Assembly: GCA_016201405.1 (NCBI GenBank)
Contig: JACQCZ010000017.1
Coordinates: forward strand, 160,037-224,036
DNA length: 64,000 nt
Direction: 5' to 3'
Source: Candidatus Acetothermia bacterium
GTDB lineage: Bacteria; Bipolaricaulota; Bipolaricaulia; RBG-16-55-9
In this document: in pieces, positions 16,322 through 28,561 of the stretch
How positions within the stretch are numbered: position 1 is the stretch's first letter
Layout: the number at the start of each line of letters is the position of its first letter
Made by a program: the position numbers and the translations under genes
The notes under the pieces: model-generated
The model's database searches: none
What the model saw: the letters and a program-made list of their open reading frames with translations, nothing else
Told to the model about the DNA's origin: nothing

Positions 16322-17047
16322 ATGAAAAGATTGATTCCTATATTTCTTGTAGGGCTTTTTTTGTTGGTGTCCGGCTGGAATGTTTGGGCACTCGATTCGG
16401 CTGAATCGAAGTTTCTTGAGCTGGTCAATCAGTACAGGGGCCAGAGCGATCAGTGTTATGACTCCACTAGCGAGTCCTGGATGCAATGGCCTGGAGGGGG
16501 CAGCAGAACCTTGACGGAGGCCCCTTCTCTTACCGACGCAGCCAAAACGCACAACCAGACGATGCTCTCCACCAACTGCTTCTCTCACCAATGTCCAGGC
16601 GAGCCGCCATTTGATGAGCGAGCCGCCAATGCAGGTTACAAGGGCTTCACCTTCCTAGCCGAGAATATTGCCGCAGGGTACGAGACGGGAGAGGCTGCCT
16701 TCAATGGCTGGAGAAATTCTTCAGGACACAACCAGAACATGCTCTCCTGCAGATCGCGCGCCATTGGTATCGCAAGGGGTTTTAGCTCCGCAGCACAATA
16801 TGGCTGGGATTGGACGACGGAATATGGCGATGTCATCCAGTTGGCTGCCTTGCCCAGCACACCCACACCGCAGCCAGCGCCACCCAGTGGTGGAAAGACA
16901 GAACAGGCCTATGATCTTGACCACAACTGTCTCATTGAAAACCCGGAGTTTTTTGCGGCTGTGGATAGCTGGATTTCAGGAGCGATTGACAACGTCTTAT
17001 TCTTTCAGTTGGTGGATGACTGGATTGGCAGCAAGAAGATCTGTTGA
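16322..17047 (+). CDS. Secreted CAP-domain protein with dockerin-like tail
   Basis: The 241-residue protein has a signal peptide (about 1-23, ending VWA) and a CAP/SCP domain (about 28-175) with the characteristic FSHQC (H89), AENIAAGY, W-x5-GHNQNML and TTEYGD segments. A Pro/Thr linker (180-192) leads to a 45-residue C-terminal module (197-241): YDLDHNCLIENPEFF, then WISGAIDNVLFF, then VDDWIG, ending in Cys. The D-x-D-x-N-C start recalls a calcium-binding dockerin or EF-hand loop, and C203 with C241 could form a disulfide. The tail may be an anchoring or assembly module. The ribosome binding site is AGGAGG, 6 bases before the ATG. Confidence 0.87.
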   Translation: MKRLIPIFLVGLFLLVSGWNVWALDSAESKFLELVNQYRGQSDQCYDSTSESWMQWPGGGSRTLTEAPSLTDAAKTHNQTMLSTNCFSHQCPGEPPFDERAANAGYKGFTFLAENIAAGYETGEAAFNGWRNSSGHNQNMLSCRSRAIGIARGFSSAAQYGWDWTTEYGDVIQLAALPSTPTPQPAPPSGGKTEQAYDLDHNCLIENPEFFAAVDSWISGAIDNVLFFQLVDDWIGSKKIC

Positions 17048-17106
17048 TTCCTCAATTTCCTTTGAAGCTGTCAAGGAATAACGGCGTAAAAAGAAATTTT
17101 GATTGT

Positions 17107-17310
17107 TTGTCATTCCCGCGGAAGCGGGAATCCAGTGGCTTTCTGGAAATTCCTGGATTCCGACTCGCGCTTCGCTTGGCCAGAATGACGGACTTGCTTG
17201 GTCTACGGCTTCTCTCGTTTACAGAGAAAATTCTCAATCAAGAAAAATCAACGTGAACCAATTGGAAATGTCATTCCTGTGAACGCAGAAACCTAGTGGC
17301 TTTCTGTAAC
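17107..17310. repeat. Dispersed palindromic repeat, copy B plus partial copy
   Basis: The element opens with GTCATTC and closes with GAATGAC near 17183-17190. Inside are a perfect hairpin ATTCCCGC GGAA GCGGGAAT (17112-17131), CCAG...CTGG, and CCTGGATTCCGACTCGCG, the part shared with copy A. At about 17270-17310 a decayed second left half (GTCATTCC...CTAGTGGCTTTCTG) follows. There is no gene between 17048 and 17312. Confidence 0.75.
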
Positions 17311-17312
17311 AA

Positions 17313-17951
17313 TCAAACAGCTGCATTCTTTTCAAGGAGCACAGCCCTCACAGGCGATGCATCGAGCCCCTTGAGTTTTAGAGGCAATGCAATCAATTCG
17401 TACTCTCCTGCGGGAACGTCTTTTAATAATAAATTCTCTAAATTTACAATGCCATAGCGGGCAAGCATCTTGTGCGTATCCATTGTCTTGCTCTTGACTG
17501 GGTCCATGGAAGGCCCGTCCATTCCGACAAGCTGGATTCCTTTTTTGCCCAAGAATTCTGTTGTCTCCGCTCCCAAATAGACAATATCATCAGTCCAGAC
17601 GGAGTCTGCGAGCTGGCTGCTCTTGGTTTTGAACAAGATTCTTTTTATCTTTGAAAGATTCAAATCTTTCACATGCTCAATCTTGATATGATCTGCGGAA
17701 GCTGGAAGTTCTACTACAAGTGCCGGGCCAATATATTTCTCCAGCGGAAGCTCAGTGATGTCCGCGCCATCGGCAAGATAGTGATAAGGTGCATCCGCGT
17801 GTGTCCCGGTGTGTGTGCTGAGCAGAATCGAAGAGAGATTGACGGATGATCCATCTGCAATCTTTAGCATCAATCTAGACTCAAATTTCTGGTCGCCTGG
17901 CCAGACGGCTATTTCCGGCGAGATTGTTCTGGAGATGTCGTAGATCTTCAA
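17313..17951 (-). CDS. Cyclase family protein, kynurenine formamidase-like
   Basis: This 212-residue metal-dependent hydrolase has the cyclase/KynB metal motif STHTGTHADAPYHY and an early DISRTISPEIAVWPGD. A later GMDGPSMDP and the C-terminal DVPAGEYELIALPLKLKGLDASPVRAVL complete the fold. KynB opens N-formylkynurenine in tryptophan breakdown, but the family also contains isatin hydrolases and others, and no other kynurenine gene is visible. It starts (TTG) 15 bases after carB on the same strand, so it is probably expressed with the carbamoyl phosphate synthase genes, which is an unusual partnership. Confidence 0.8.
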   Translation of the reverse strand: MKIYDISRTISPEIAVWPGDQKFESRLMLKIADGSSVNLSSILLSTHTGTHADAPYHYLADGADITELPLEKYIGPALVVELPASADHIKIEHVKDLNLSKIKRILFKTKSSQLADSVWTDDIVYLGAETTEFLGKKGIQLVGMDGPSMDPVKSKTMDTHKMLARYGIVNLENLLLKDVPAGEYELIALPLKLKGLDASPVRAVLLEKNAAV

Positions 17952-17966
17952 TGTTACAGCCTCAAT

Positions 17967-21230
<3,264 letters not shown>

Positions 21231-22355
21231 TTACTTCTCCCGCACTCCATCTTTCATCAGCTCGACAAAGCTCTCAAATAAATAATCCGAGTCATGCGGG
21301 CCTGGTGCGGCTTCTGGGTGATATTGAACAGCAAAGATAGGAAGCTTTTTGTGGCGAAATCCTTCGATGGTGTTGTCATTGAGACTGAGATGTGTGATCT
21401 CTAGCTCGTTGGGTAAATCCTGCAAGGCAAAGCCATGGTTATGCGTCGTGATCTCTACGCGGCCAGTTCCAAGATGCTTGACCGGCTGGTTGCAGCCGCG
21501 GTGGCCAAACTTGAGTTTGTATGAATGCGCGCCCATCGCTAGCCCTAAGAGCTGATGACCGAGACAGATGCCAAAGATTGGGATATTCATCTGAATAAGC
21601 TCATGAATCGTCTGAATGATTTCGCCCAGATAAGCAGGATCGCCTGGCCCATTCGACAAAAAAATCCCATCGGGTTTGAGATCGCGCACTCGTGACGCCG
21701 AAGTACTTGCTGGCACAAGGGTGACACGGCTCACCCGGCTTCGCAGGCTCCGCAAGATATTGTGTTTGATGCCAAAATCAAAAGCTACCACATGAAAATC
21801 TTCGGGTCTGTAAGGATGCGTTCCATTCCATTCAAGATCTATGGGATCATCCCAGCGCTGGATCTCACGGCTTGTCACTTGTCCAACCAGATCTTGCTCA
21901 GAGATAGACGGGAAGGCTCGGGCTCTTTCAACCAGTTCATCTGAAGCTACATCTTCGCTTGAGATGCAGGCCCGCAGCGCACCGACCTCCCGGATGCGAA
22001 GCGTAAGGGCGCGGGTATCGATTTCGGAGATGCCAATGATGCCATGATTTCGCAGAAACTCTTGGATGGAGCTGTCCGCTCTCCAATTGGAGAAAGCTCG
22101 GCTTGCCTCTCTCACCACAAAGCCTGAGACATGGGGCTCGCTCGACTCCAGGTCTTCCAGGGTCACACCATAATTGCCGATATGGGGGTAGGTCATGGTG
22201 ACAATCTGGCCCTTGTATGAGGGGTCAGTCAGAACTTCTACGTATCCGGTGAGGCCGGTATTAAAGACAATCTCACCGCAAACTGTGCCGGATGCCCCAA
22301 AGGGGAGTCCTTGAAATAGAGTTCCATCTTCGAGGGCGAGCCAGGATATGCTCAA
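21231..22355 (-). CDS. carA: Carbamoyl-phosphate synthase, small (glutaminase) subunit
   Basis: The 374-residue subunit hydrolyses glutamine and channels ammonia to CarB. It has the CarA N-terminal domain (ALEDGTLFQGLPFGA, EIVFNTGLTGYVE) and a class I glutamine amidotransferase domain with nucleophile Cys in GICLGHQLLGLA and the His-x-Glu pair in VQYHPEAAPGPHD. The start is TTG behind GGGAGG. It is preceded by a promoter and a leader containing a terminator-like hairpin, which suggests transcription attenuation. Confidence 0.97.
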   Translation of the reverse strand: MSISWLALEDGTLFQGLPFGASGTVCGEIVFNTGLTGYVEVLTDPSYKGQIVTMTYPHIGNYGVTLEDLESSEPHVSGFVVREASRAFSNWRADSSIQEFLRNHGIIGISEIDTRALTLRIREVGALRACISSEDVASDELVERARAFPSISEQDLVGQVTSREIQRWDDPIDLEWNGTHPYRPEDFHVVAFDFGIKHNILRSLRSRVSRVTLVPASTSASRVRDLKPDGIFLSNGPGDPAYLGEIIQTIHELIQMNIPIFGICLGHQLLGLAMGAHSYKLKFGHRGCNQPVKHLGTGRVEITTHNHGFALQDLPNELEITHLSLNDNTIEGFRHKKLPIFAVQYHPEAAPGPHDSDYLFESFVELMKDGVREK

Positions 22356-22373
22356 ATTTGCCTCCCTCTAGAC

Positions 22374-22406
22374 AAAAAAAAAGACCAACCTCGCTGCAAG
22401 GTTGGT
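22374..22406 (-). terminator. Leader terminator (candidate attenuator) upstream of carA
   Basis: On the minus strand ACCAACCT and AGGTTGGT form a perfect 8-pair stem with a 7-base loop, followed by a run of nine T residues. It lies between the carA promoter and start codon, so it must be read through for carAB expression. The upstream GTTGG (plus positions 22421-22425) can pair with the CCAAC of the terminator's first arm and would act as an antiterminator. Confidence 0.75.
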
Positions 22407-22469
22407 TCGCACCCACTGGTCCAACGTTGTTTCACGTTCCCCGTTCCTCCCTGAAACACGTTGGGCTTA

Positions 22470-22499
22470 ATTATACTTCGCTTGTCTGACTCAAATCAA
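22470..22499 (-). promoter_or_regulatory. carAB promoter
   Basis: On the minus strand TTGATT and TATAAT are separated by 18 bases. The -35 element overlaps the stop codon of the upstream yyaL-like gene. Confidence 0.65.
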
Positions 22500-24604
22500 G
22501 TTCTATCTTTCAGCGAGTGGATCTGTGCCAGCATCTGGGCAGGATCAGTTGTTGGCATCTGACAGGCATAATTCTGGCAGACATACGCAGTCGCTTTTTC
22601 ATTAGCAGACTTAAAGTTCTTTATGAAGGTCGCGATGGAAGCCATCTCATTGGGCTGACGACTTGGAACAAAAAGAACAATCTTGTTGGGAATGAACTGG
22701 TTGTGAATCGCTTGCAGCATGGCCCGCGTATCTCGTGCCTCTGGCTCTCCAACAATCACCACTTCCAGCGATGGCCCTAATGCAAAATCTAGGGCTGTCA
22801 AAAGCTGCGTATGAGCCGATGCATAACGTGAGATCATAAGTGAGAAGGCTCGCCCGATTCGGGCTGCTCTCTCTTCAAATTCTGAATTGCTTGTAATACG
22901 CCCGAGTCTAATGAGATTGAGCATGGCTACAGAGTTGCCTGACGGAACGGCACCGTCATAGATCTCTTTTTTGCGCACCAAAAGTTCTTCGTGTTGCTTT
23001 GAAGAAACAAAGAAGCCTCCAGAGTCATCGTCCCAAAAGTTTTCTAACAATATCTCATTGAGTCGAATGGCAGTTTCTAGTTGTCCTACTTGAAAAGTTG
23101 CTTCGTAAAGCTCTAGAAGCCCCCAGATCAAGAAGGCATAATCATCCAAAAACCCCGGAATGGCTGCCTCTCCATCACGAAAACGATGCAGCAATTTCGC
23201 ATCGGGCGTCTGCAAGGTTTTTAGTATAAGGCTCATTGCGCGTTCAGCAGCGATTGCGTAACGGGGTTCAGCAAAAGCGCTGGCCGCTTTGGCCAACGCT
23301 GCGATCACCAGTCCATTCCAGTCGGTGAGGATCTTGTCATCTTTGTGGGGATGAATTCGCATCTCGCGACTCTCAAACAATTTTTGACGAGCGTGCTCAA
23401 GCTCTCTTCGCAAGGCGTCTTCTGGAAGATCTAGCTCTGAAGCGACGTCTGCCCAGTCTGCTTTTAGATGAAGAATATTTGAGCCACTCTTTTGATGAGT
23501 CGCTTCATCTAAAAAATTGCCATCTGGGCTGATGCCAAAAACTTTGGAGATTAGATCAGCTTGGTCGGGATGCAATAACTTCCGAATCTCTTCCTCTGAC
23601 CAGAGATAAAACCTGCCCTCTTCCCCCTCGCTGTCTGCATCTTCTGCAGAGTAAAAGCCGCCTTCTGGACTGGTCAGATCGCGCAAGACGTAGTCCAGAA
23701 CTTCTCTTGCGGTCTGTTTATACTCATGGTTGAGAGTAGCCTGATAGGCTTCGGTGTAGGCTATGGCAAGCAGCGCCTGATCATAGAGCATCTTCTCAAA
23801 GTGAGGCAGAAGCCAGTGCGCATCTGTGGAATAGCGATGAAAGCCAAAACCGATCTGGTCGAAAATCCCCCCGAGCCTCATCGCTTGCAGTGTCTTGTTA
23901 GTCATCTGCAAACCGCGCTCATCGCCTGTGCGGGCATAATAGCGCAATAAGAATGTCAGCTTGTGAGGCGTGGGAAACTTTGGCGCCCCTCCAAAGCCGC
24001 CATTCTCTTCATCGAAACTTTCAGACAACTCCTTATAAGCTTGCGCGATGATAGAAAGATCAAGCGCTTCACCAGGTGCCTGTGCCTCGACTCGCTGAAG
24101 AGCTTCTACAGCCTTCTCTGCCGATTGAAGGACATCCTGCTGTTTTGATCTCCACAGCTCGTGGACTCTCGGAATGAGATCGAGCATTCCAATTCGCCCA
24201 AAGCGGCTCTCTTTTGGAAAGTAGGTCCCGGCAAAGAAAGGCCTCTTGTCTGGAGTCATGAGAATTGTGAGCGGCCAGCCGCCGCTTCCGGTCATCATCT
24301 GGCAGATCGTCATGTAGACAGAGTCAAGATCGGGGCGCTCTTCCCGGTCCACTTTGATATTGATGAATGTCTCGTTCATCAGACGGGCGACTTCTGCATC
24401 TTCAAATGACTCGTGCTCCATGACATGGCACCAATGGCAGGTGGAATAGCCGATAGATAAGAAGATAGGCTTGTTCTCTTCTATTGCTTGCTGAAAAGCT
24501 TCTTGACCCCATGGGCGCCACTCTACGGGGTTATGGGCATGTTGCAGAAGATAGGGGCTCTTCTCATGGATGAGCTTATTAGAAGGTCTTTTTGCAAGGC
24601 TCAA
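22496..24604 (-). CDS. yyaL: Thioredoxin-domain protein, YyaL/SPATA20 family (DUF255)
   Basis: The 702-residue protein begins with a thioredoxin-like domain typical of this family: [45 protein letters not shown] and [13 protein letters not shown]. The long C-terminal part has the six-hairpin glycosidase/N-acylglucosamine epimerase-like fold ([34 protein letters not shown]). The molecular function is unknown. A CxxC active site is seen in CHWC. It lies 13 bases downstream of the RidA-type gene and 140 bases upstream of carA on the same strand. Confidence 0.92.
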   Translation of the reverse strand: MSLAKRPSNKLIHEKSPYLLQHAHNPVEWRPWGQEAFQQAIEENKPIFLSIGYSTCHWCHVMEHESFEDAEVARLMNETFINIKVDREERPDLDSVYMTICQMMTGSGGWPLTILMTPDKRPFFAGTYFPKESRFGRIGMLDLIPRVHELWRSKQQDVLQSAEKAVEALQRVEAQAPGEALDLSIIAQAYKELSESFDEENGGFGGAPKFPTPHKLTFLLRYYARTGDERGLQMTNKTLQAMRLGGIFDQIGFGFHRYSTDAHWLLPHFEKMLYDQALLAIAYTEAYQATLNHEYKQTAREVLDYVLRDLTSPEGGFYSAEDADSEGEEGRFYLWSEEEIRKLLHPDQADLISKVFGISPDGNFLDEATHQKSGSNILHLKADWADVASELDLPEDALRRELEHARQKLFESREMRIHPHKDDKILTDWNGLVIAALAKAASAFAEPRYAIAAERAMSLILKTLQTPDAKLLHRFRDGEAAIPGFLDDYAFLIWGLLELYEATFQVGQLETAIRLNEILLENFWDDDSGGFFVSSKQHEELLVRKKEIYDGAVPSGNSVAMLNLIRLGRITSNSEFEERAARIGRAFSLMISRYASAHTQLLTALDFALGPSLEVVIVGEPEARDTRAMLQAIHNQFIPNKIVLFVPSRQPNEMASIATFIKNFKSANEKATAYVCQNYACQMPTTDPAQMLAQIHSLKDRT

Positions 24605-24617
24605 AATTAAAATTCTC

Positions 24618-25007
24618 TCATGAGACTACGGCCATGGCCTCGATCTCGACAAGCATATCGGGATCAATCAATTTGCTGACCTCGATCATAGCAGTCGTCG
24701 GTCTAATATCTTTGAAGAACTCTCCGTGGGCACGTCCAACCGGCTCCCATTGCTCGATGTTGGTGACGTACATGCGCGTGCTTACGACATCTTTAAGAGA
24801 CGCGCCTGCTCTCTTTAGTGCACTCTCAATATTCTTGATCGTCTGCACAGTCTGAGCATAAGGATCGCCCCTCCCGACTAGCTTTCCCGTGGCGTCTGTG
24901 GCCGTAGTTCCGGCCGTCCAGATCATATTTCCCACGCGAACGGCTCGTGAATAGCCGACAATCGGCTCCCATGGTGTTCCGGTAGAGAAATTCTGTCGTG
25001 CCGTCAT
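24618..25007 (-). CDS. RidA/YjgF family protein lacking the catalytic arginine
   Basis: The 129-residue protein matches the RidA fold ([54 protein letters not shown]). In RidA proper an Arg in the EVARLP segment deaminates enamine/imine intermediates from PLP enzymes. Here that segment reads EVSKLIDPD with Lys, so it belongs to one of the Rid subfamilies without proven deaminase activity. It is probably the first gene of a ridA-yyaL unit. A 20-base palindrome lies in the gap to the divergent MFS gene. Confidence 0.88.
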   Translation of the reverse strand: MTARQNFSTGTPWEPIVGYSRAVRVGNMIWTAGTTATDATGKLVGRGDPYAQTVQTIKNIESALKRAGASLKDVVSTRMYVTNIEQWEPVGRAHGEFFKDIRPTTAMIEVSKLIDPDMLVEIEAMAVVS

Positions 25008-25035
25008 TTATCATGGCTCCCTTTCTGATCAGAGT

Positions 25036-25055
25036 CTTAGTACGATCGTACCAAG
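25036..25055. promoter_or_regulatory. 20-base palindromic operator between ridA-like and MFS genes
   Basis: CTTAGTACGATCGTACCAAG is an inverted repeat with 9 of 10 pairs matching. It lies 29 bases upstream of the ridA-like start and 36 bases upstream of the MFS promoter -35. The form suits a TetR- or MarR-type dimer; no regulator gene is adjacent. Confidence 0.6.
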
Positions 25056-25090
25056 AGCGCTCTGCAAGTTAAAGCAAAAACGGGTCAAGC

Positions 25091-25119
25091 TTGATCGCGT
25101 AACAGTGTTATGCTATGAT
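25091..25119 (+). promoter_or_regulatory. Promoter of the MFS gene
   Basis: TTGATC and TATGAT are separated by exactly 17 bases, 27 bases before the GTG start at 25147. Confidence 0.7.
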
Positions 25120-25146
25120 GCCTCTCATTGAGGTGAGCCCCGCATC

Positions 25147-26490
25147 GTGAGTGAGCTAGAAACAGTGATCGAGAGCGATCAATCGCCGCCTGCTATCCAG
25201 CCAACAAAGCTCTTCAACAAAAACTTCATTCTGCTCTGGCAAGGGCAATTGGTGAGTCAGCTAGGAACTCAAGCCTTCGTCCTTGCCATGCAGCTCTGGA
25301 TCAAAGACACCACAGGCTCAGCGACCCTGATGGGCGTCTTGTCGATGCTCTCTTCGATCCCTGGGGTTCTGCTCGGTCCGATTGCGGGTACCTTTGCCGA
25401 CCGCCACTCTCGCAGAAACATCATTATTATTTGTGACTTCTTGTGCGGTCTAGCTCTCTTCTCTCTCGTAGCCTCTATATTTCTGATTCCTCATGCGAGC
25501 ACATTGATTCTCACTTGGCTCTTTATCACCGCGATCTTTGTGGCTATCTTGCAGGCTTTTTTCCGGCCGGCGATCCAGGCTTCTATTCCCGACATCGTTC
25601 CCACGGAAAAGCTTCATAGCGCCAACTCTCTCAATCAATCAACCCTTCAGCTGGCAACAGTCTTTGGACCCGGAATTGGGGGAGTGCTCTACACCATCTT
25701 TGGAGCGCCTCTGCTATTTTTGATCAACGCCTGTACCTTTACGTTCTCGGCCATCAGCGAGCTCTTCGTCAAGATTCCCCAGCAGATTGCAAAGAAGAGC
25801 CAGGCTAAGCGGGGTCTTCTGAACGATTTTAAGGCTGATATTATTGAAGGATTTCAGTTTGTATGGAATCGAAAAGGGATGAGAAATTTCTTTTTTGCGG
25901 TGGCTGTCCTCAACTTCTTTACAGTTCCCTTTGGCCTATTGCTGCCCTTCTTTGTCACGGATTCATTGCATGCTGGAAATGAGTGGTACGGCTTTCTCTT
26001 GGCTGCCTTTGGTTTTGGAAGTCTGACAGGCTATATCGTTGCAGGTCTGATCAAGCTCTCTGCTCATAAACGTAGCCTTGTTTTGCCATTCCTGCTGATA
26101 GGATTCTCTGCTGTGCTAGCTTCGATGGGGTTCGTGCGAAATTCGTGGATTGCACTCGTTATATTCCTCATTATGGGGGTTGCGAGTGGAATCATCAACA
26201 TCACCATCATTACGATCCTGCAGCTCAGCACGCCGAGCGCCATTCGAGGACGCGTCTTTGGCTTTCTTAGCACGATCGCGGCCGGACTCAGCCCCATCTC
26301 AATGGGTCTCGCTGGAGTTGTGGCGGACCTGCTCCATCAGAATATCCCTCTTATCTATTTCTGTGCGGGGATGATTGGCACTCTGCTCTCGGCTCTGATC
26401 TCACTTAGCAAAGATTTTCGGCACTTTCTGGCATATGAGCCAGAAGTCTCGAATCAGGCTGGCACAACTTCTGCAGGGAGCGATGGCTGA
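25147..26490 (+). CDS. MFS transporter, MFS_3/EntS-like exporter
   Basis: The 447-residue protein has about 12 hydrophobic segments. MFS signatures of the enterobactin-exporter/macrolide-efflux subfamily are present: LWQGQLVSQLGTQAF at the start of helix 1, GTFADRHSRRNIIII between helices 2 and 3, and STPSAIRGRVFGFLSTI in the second half. It probably exports a siderophore or toxic small molecule by proton antiport. The GTG start lies behind a good promoter, and the 20-base palindrome upstream suggests repressor control. The 3' end overlaps the convergent histidine kinase gene by 37 bases. Confidence 0.88.
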   Translation: MSELETVIESDQSPPAIQPTKLFNKNFILLWQGQLVSQLGTQAFVLAMQLWIKDTTGSATLMGVLSMLSSIPGVLLGPIAGTFADRHSRRNIIIICDFLCGLALFSLVASIFLIPHASTLILTWLFITAIFVAILQAFFRPAIQASIPDIVPTEKLHSANSLNQSTLQLATVFGPGIGGVLYTIFGAPLLFLINACTFTFSAISELFVKIPQQIAKKSQAKRGLLNDFKADIIEGFQFVWNRKGMRNFFFAVAVLNFFTVPFGLLLPFFVTDSLHAGNEWYGFLLAAFGFGSLTGYIVAGLIKLSAHKRSLVLPFLLIGFSAVLASMGFVRNSWIALVIFLIMGVASGIINITIITILQLSTPSAIRGRVFGFLSTIAAGLSPISMGLAGVVADLLHQNIPLIYFCAGMIGTLLSALISLSKDFRHFLAYEPEVSNQAGTTSAGSDG

Positions 26491-27848
26491 AGCGGGAGGC
26501 TGAACGTAAATGTAGCCCCTTGCCCGGGAGGGCTCTCTGCCCAGATTGTGCCCCCATGAGCCTCCACCAGCTGCTTGACGACGGCCAGACCCAGCCCCGA
26601 CCCGCCGCTCACGCGGGCGCGTGAGGCATCCCCACGCCAGAAGCGCTCAAAGACGTTGGGAAGATCTTTTTCGGGGATGCCTGATCCCGTATCCGAGACG
26701 CTTATCAAAATATTCTCACCCTGACTCCAGCCTTTGACGGTCACTTTGCCGCCCTCCGGGGTATAACGCTGAGCGTTGCTGAGCAAATTGAGCAAGACCT
26801 GATTGATCCGGGCTGGATCAACTTCCGCGATCAGCTCCTCGGCTGGGAGCTCGACCAAAAGCTCTATTTTGCGGGATTTGAACTGAGGCTGGATGGTCTC
26901 CGTGACATGGCCCACTAAGCGGTGGAGGTCTGTCTTTTGACGATCCAATGGCAGCTCGCCCGCCTCAGCCAAGCTCAATTCCTGCAGATCACGGATCAGA
27001 TGGCTCAGTAATAGACTCTTTTCGTGAATGGACGCGATCTTATCCGGAGTAGGCTGGTAAATTCCATCGAGAATCGCCTGGAGATTGCCCTGGATGAGTG
27101 TGAGCGGGGTGCGAAGCTCATGGGCGATATCGGCAATCATATCTCGCCGCAGTCGCTCCGAGCGGCTCAGCTTATTGCTCATCGTATTGAAGGCATCTCC
27201 AAGTTGGCCCAGCGCATCCGGAGAATGAATATCCACTTTCTGCTCCAGCTCGCCTTGTGATATTTTGGCCGATGCGTTAGCTAGCTGGCGAAGCGGACGC
27301 GTAATTTGGCGGGTGAGCCAGAGGGCAAATCCCAGCCCCACGATTGCTGCCACAATTCCGCCAAAGATAATTGTGCGGTTGATGGCATTGAGAAAGCCGC
27401 TCTCCAGAGGTGTGGGTGCTGTGTATCCGGGTGAGACAAGCAGCATTCCCTGGGTCTGATCCAAAAAGGTGACCGGCGCGACGGCTACATACGTCGAATC
27501 TGCAAGTTTCCCGATTAGCTTGTCGTCCAAAGCAGCCATGATCTTTCCATCGGGGCCAGCGAGAACCAGGCTCTTACCTAAGGGGTCATCTGGAGGCATC
27601 TGTCGCACAAGCAAATCAAAGGTCTGGATGCCGTTCTGCTGGGCGAGCACATTGTTGATTAAACGCGAAAAGTGCTGCACATTTCGTAATCGAAATTCTT
27701 TGTTGAATTCATTGAAGCGATCGATGATCACTCCATTGGTAAGCACATAAATAAGAGTCAAGGCAACTACAATAAGAATCGCAAACGAACCAAAAATCTT
27801 GATGCCAAAGGGAATCTTCTCAAACAGGGTGTGGAATGGACGTATCAT
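26454..27848 (-). CDS. Membrane sensor histidine kinase
   Basis: The 464-residue protein has TM helix 1 (about 17-38), an extracytoplasmic sensor region, TM helix 2 (about 157-178), a HAMP linker (TRQITRPLRQLANAS), and a HisKA domain with the phosphorylated His in IAHELRTPL. The HATPase domain has an N box (NLLSNAQRYTPEGG), G1 (SDTGSGIP), an F box (FERFWRG) and G2 (GSGLGLAVV). It is EnvZ/BaeS-like. It overlaps the response regulator gene by 4 bases, so the two form a two-component system. The signal is unknown. Confidence 0.94.
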   Translation of the reverse strand: MIRPFHTLFEKIPFGIKIFGSFAILIVVALTLIYVLTNGVIIDRFNEFNKEFRLRNVQHFSRLINNVLAQQNGIQTFDLLVRQMPPDDPLGKSLVLAGPDGKIMAALDDKLIGKLADSTYVAVAPVTFLDQTQGMLLVSPGYTAPTPLESGFLNAINRTIIFGGIVAAIVGLGFALWLTRQITRPLRQLANASAKISQGELEQKVDIHSPDALGQLGDAFNTMSNKLSRSERLRRDMIADIAHELRTPLTLIQGNLQAILDGIYQPTPDKIASIHEKSLLLSHLIRDLQELSLAEAGELPLDRQKTDLHRLVGHVTETIQPQFKSRKIELLVELPAEELIAEVDPARINQVLLNLLSNAQRYTPEGGKVTVKGWSQGENILISVSDTGSGIPEKDLPNVFERFWRGDASRARVSGGSGLGLAVVKQLVEAHGGTIWAESPPGQGATFTFSLPLQPSLPAEVVPA

Positions 27849-28531
27849 GCTTCTGGCCTGACAAATTTATAGCCAATCCCCGGCACAGTCAAGATCCAAT
27901 GAGGGCTGCGTGAGTCATCGCCCATCTTCTTGCGCAGATTCTTGATGTGAGTATCAACGGCACGGGCTGTGCTGGCATAGGCCGTCCCCGTGAGCGCTTC
28001 GAGAAGCTGTTCTCGGCTAAAAGCCCTTCCGGGCTCACTAGCCAAAGTTGTCAGCAGCTGAAACTCCATCGGCGTCAGGTCCATCAGCTTGCCTTGCCAG
28101 CGAGCTTCAATCGCTTCCAGATCAATATTGAGTCCGTTCACTTCAACCTTGCGAGGCTGTGGGCGGTCGTGAATGCGGCGAAGGATGGCGCGTGCGCGGG
28201 CTACCAGCTCTCGTGGGTTGAATGGCTTTGGAACGTAATCATCGGCGCCCAGCTCCAGCCCGGCGACTCGGTCTTCACCATGGATTCTTGCCGTTAGCAT
28301 CAAGATTGGAACATTGGATTGCTGGCGAATCTTGCGGGCGACATCGAAGCCATCGAGCTTGGGCAGCATCAGATCGAGAATAATCAAGTCGGGGTTTTCC
28401 AGCTTGAACTGGATGAGCGCATCTTCCCCATCATAGGCGGCGACCACCCGAAAGCCTGCCTGGTTGAGGTAGCTGCGTACCAGGTCAACAATCTCCATCT
28501 CATCGTCTACAACCAGTATCTTCGCAGTCAT
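27845..28531 (-). CDS. OmpR-family response regulator
   Basis: The 228-residue regulator has a receiver domain (ILVVDDE acidic pocket, phosphorylated Asp in LIILDLMLP, Thr in MLTAR, Lys in YVPKPFN) and a winged-helix DNA-binding domain (LTPMEFQLLTTLAS, RAVDTHIKNLRKKMGDD, VPGIGYKF). The ATG at 28531 (MTAKILVVDDE) is the family start. The frame reads up to 28657, but that stretch is a hairpin region and not protein-like. It is first in the operon with the histidine kinase. Its targets may include the neighbouring MFS gene, which is only inference from proximity. Confidence 0.94.
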   Translation of the reverse strand: MTAKILVVDDEMEIVDLVRSYLNQAGFRVVAAYDGEDALIQFKLENPDLIILDLMLPKLDGFDVARKIRQQSNVPILMLTARIHGEDRVAGLELGADDYVPKPFNPRELVARARAILRRIHDRPQPRKVEVNGLNIDLEAIEARWQGKLMDLTPMEFQLLTTLASEPGRAFSREQLLEALTGTAYASTARAVDTHIKNLRKKMGDDSRSPHWILTVPGIGYKFVRPEA

Positions 28532-28561
28532 TGCTTTTCCCAGCATACATCGGAATCTTTT

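Noticed and set aside
16189-16404. 71-codon ORF upstream of and overlapping the CAP-domain gene
   Set aside because: No ribosome binding site, no recognisable features, and most of it overlaps the signal peptide of a well-supported gene in another frame.
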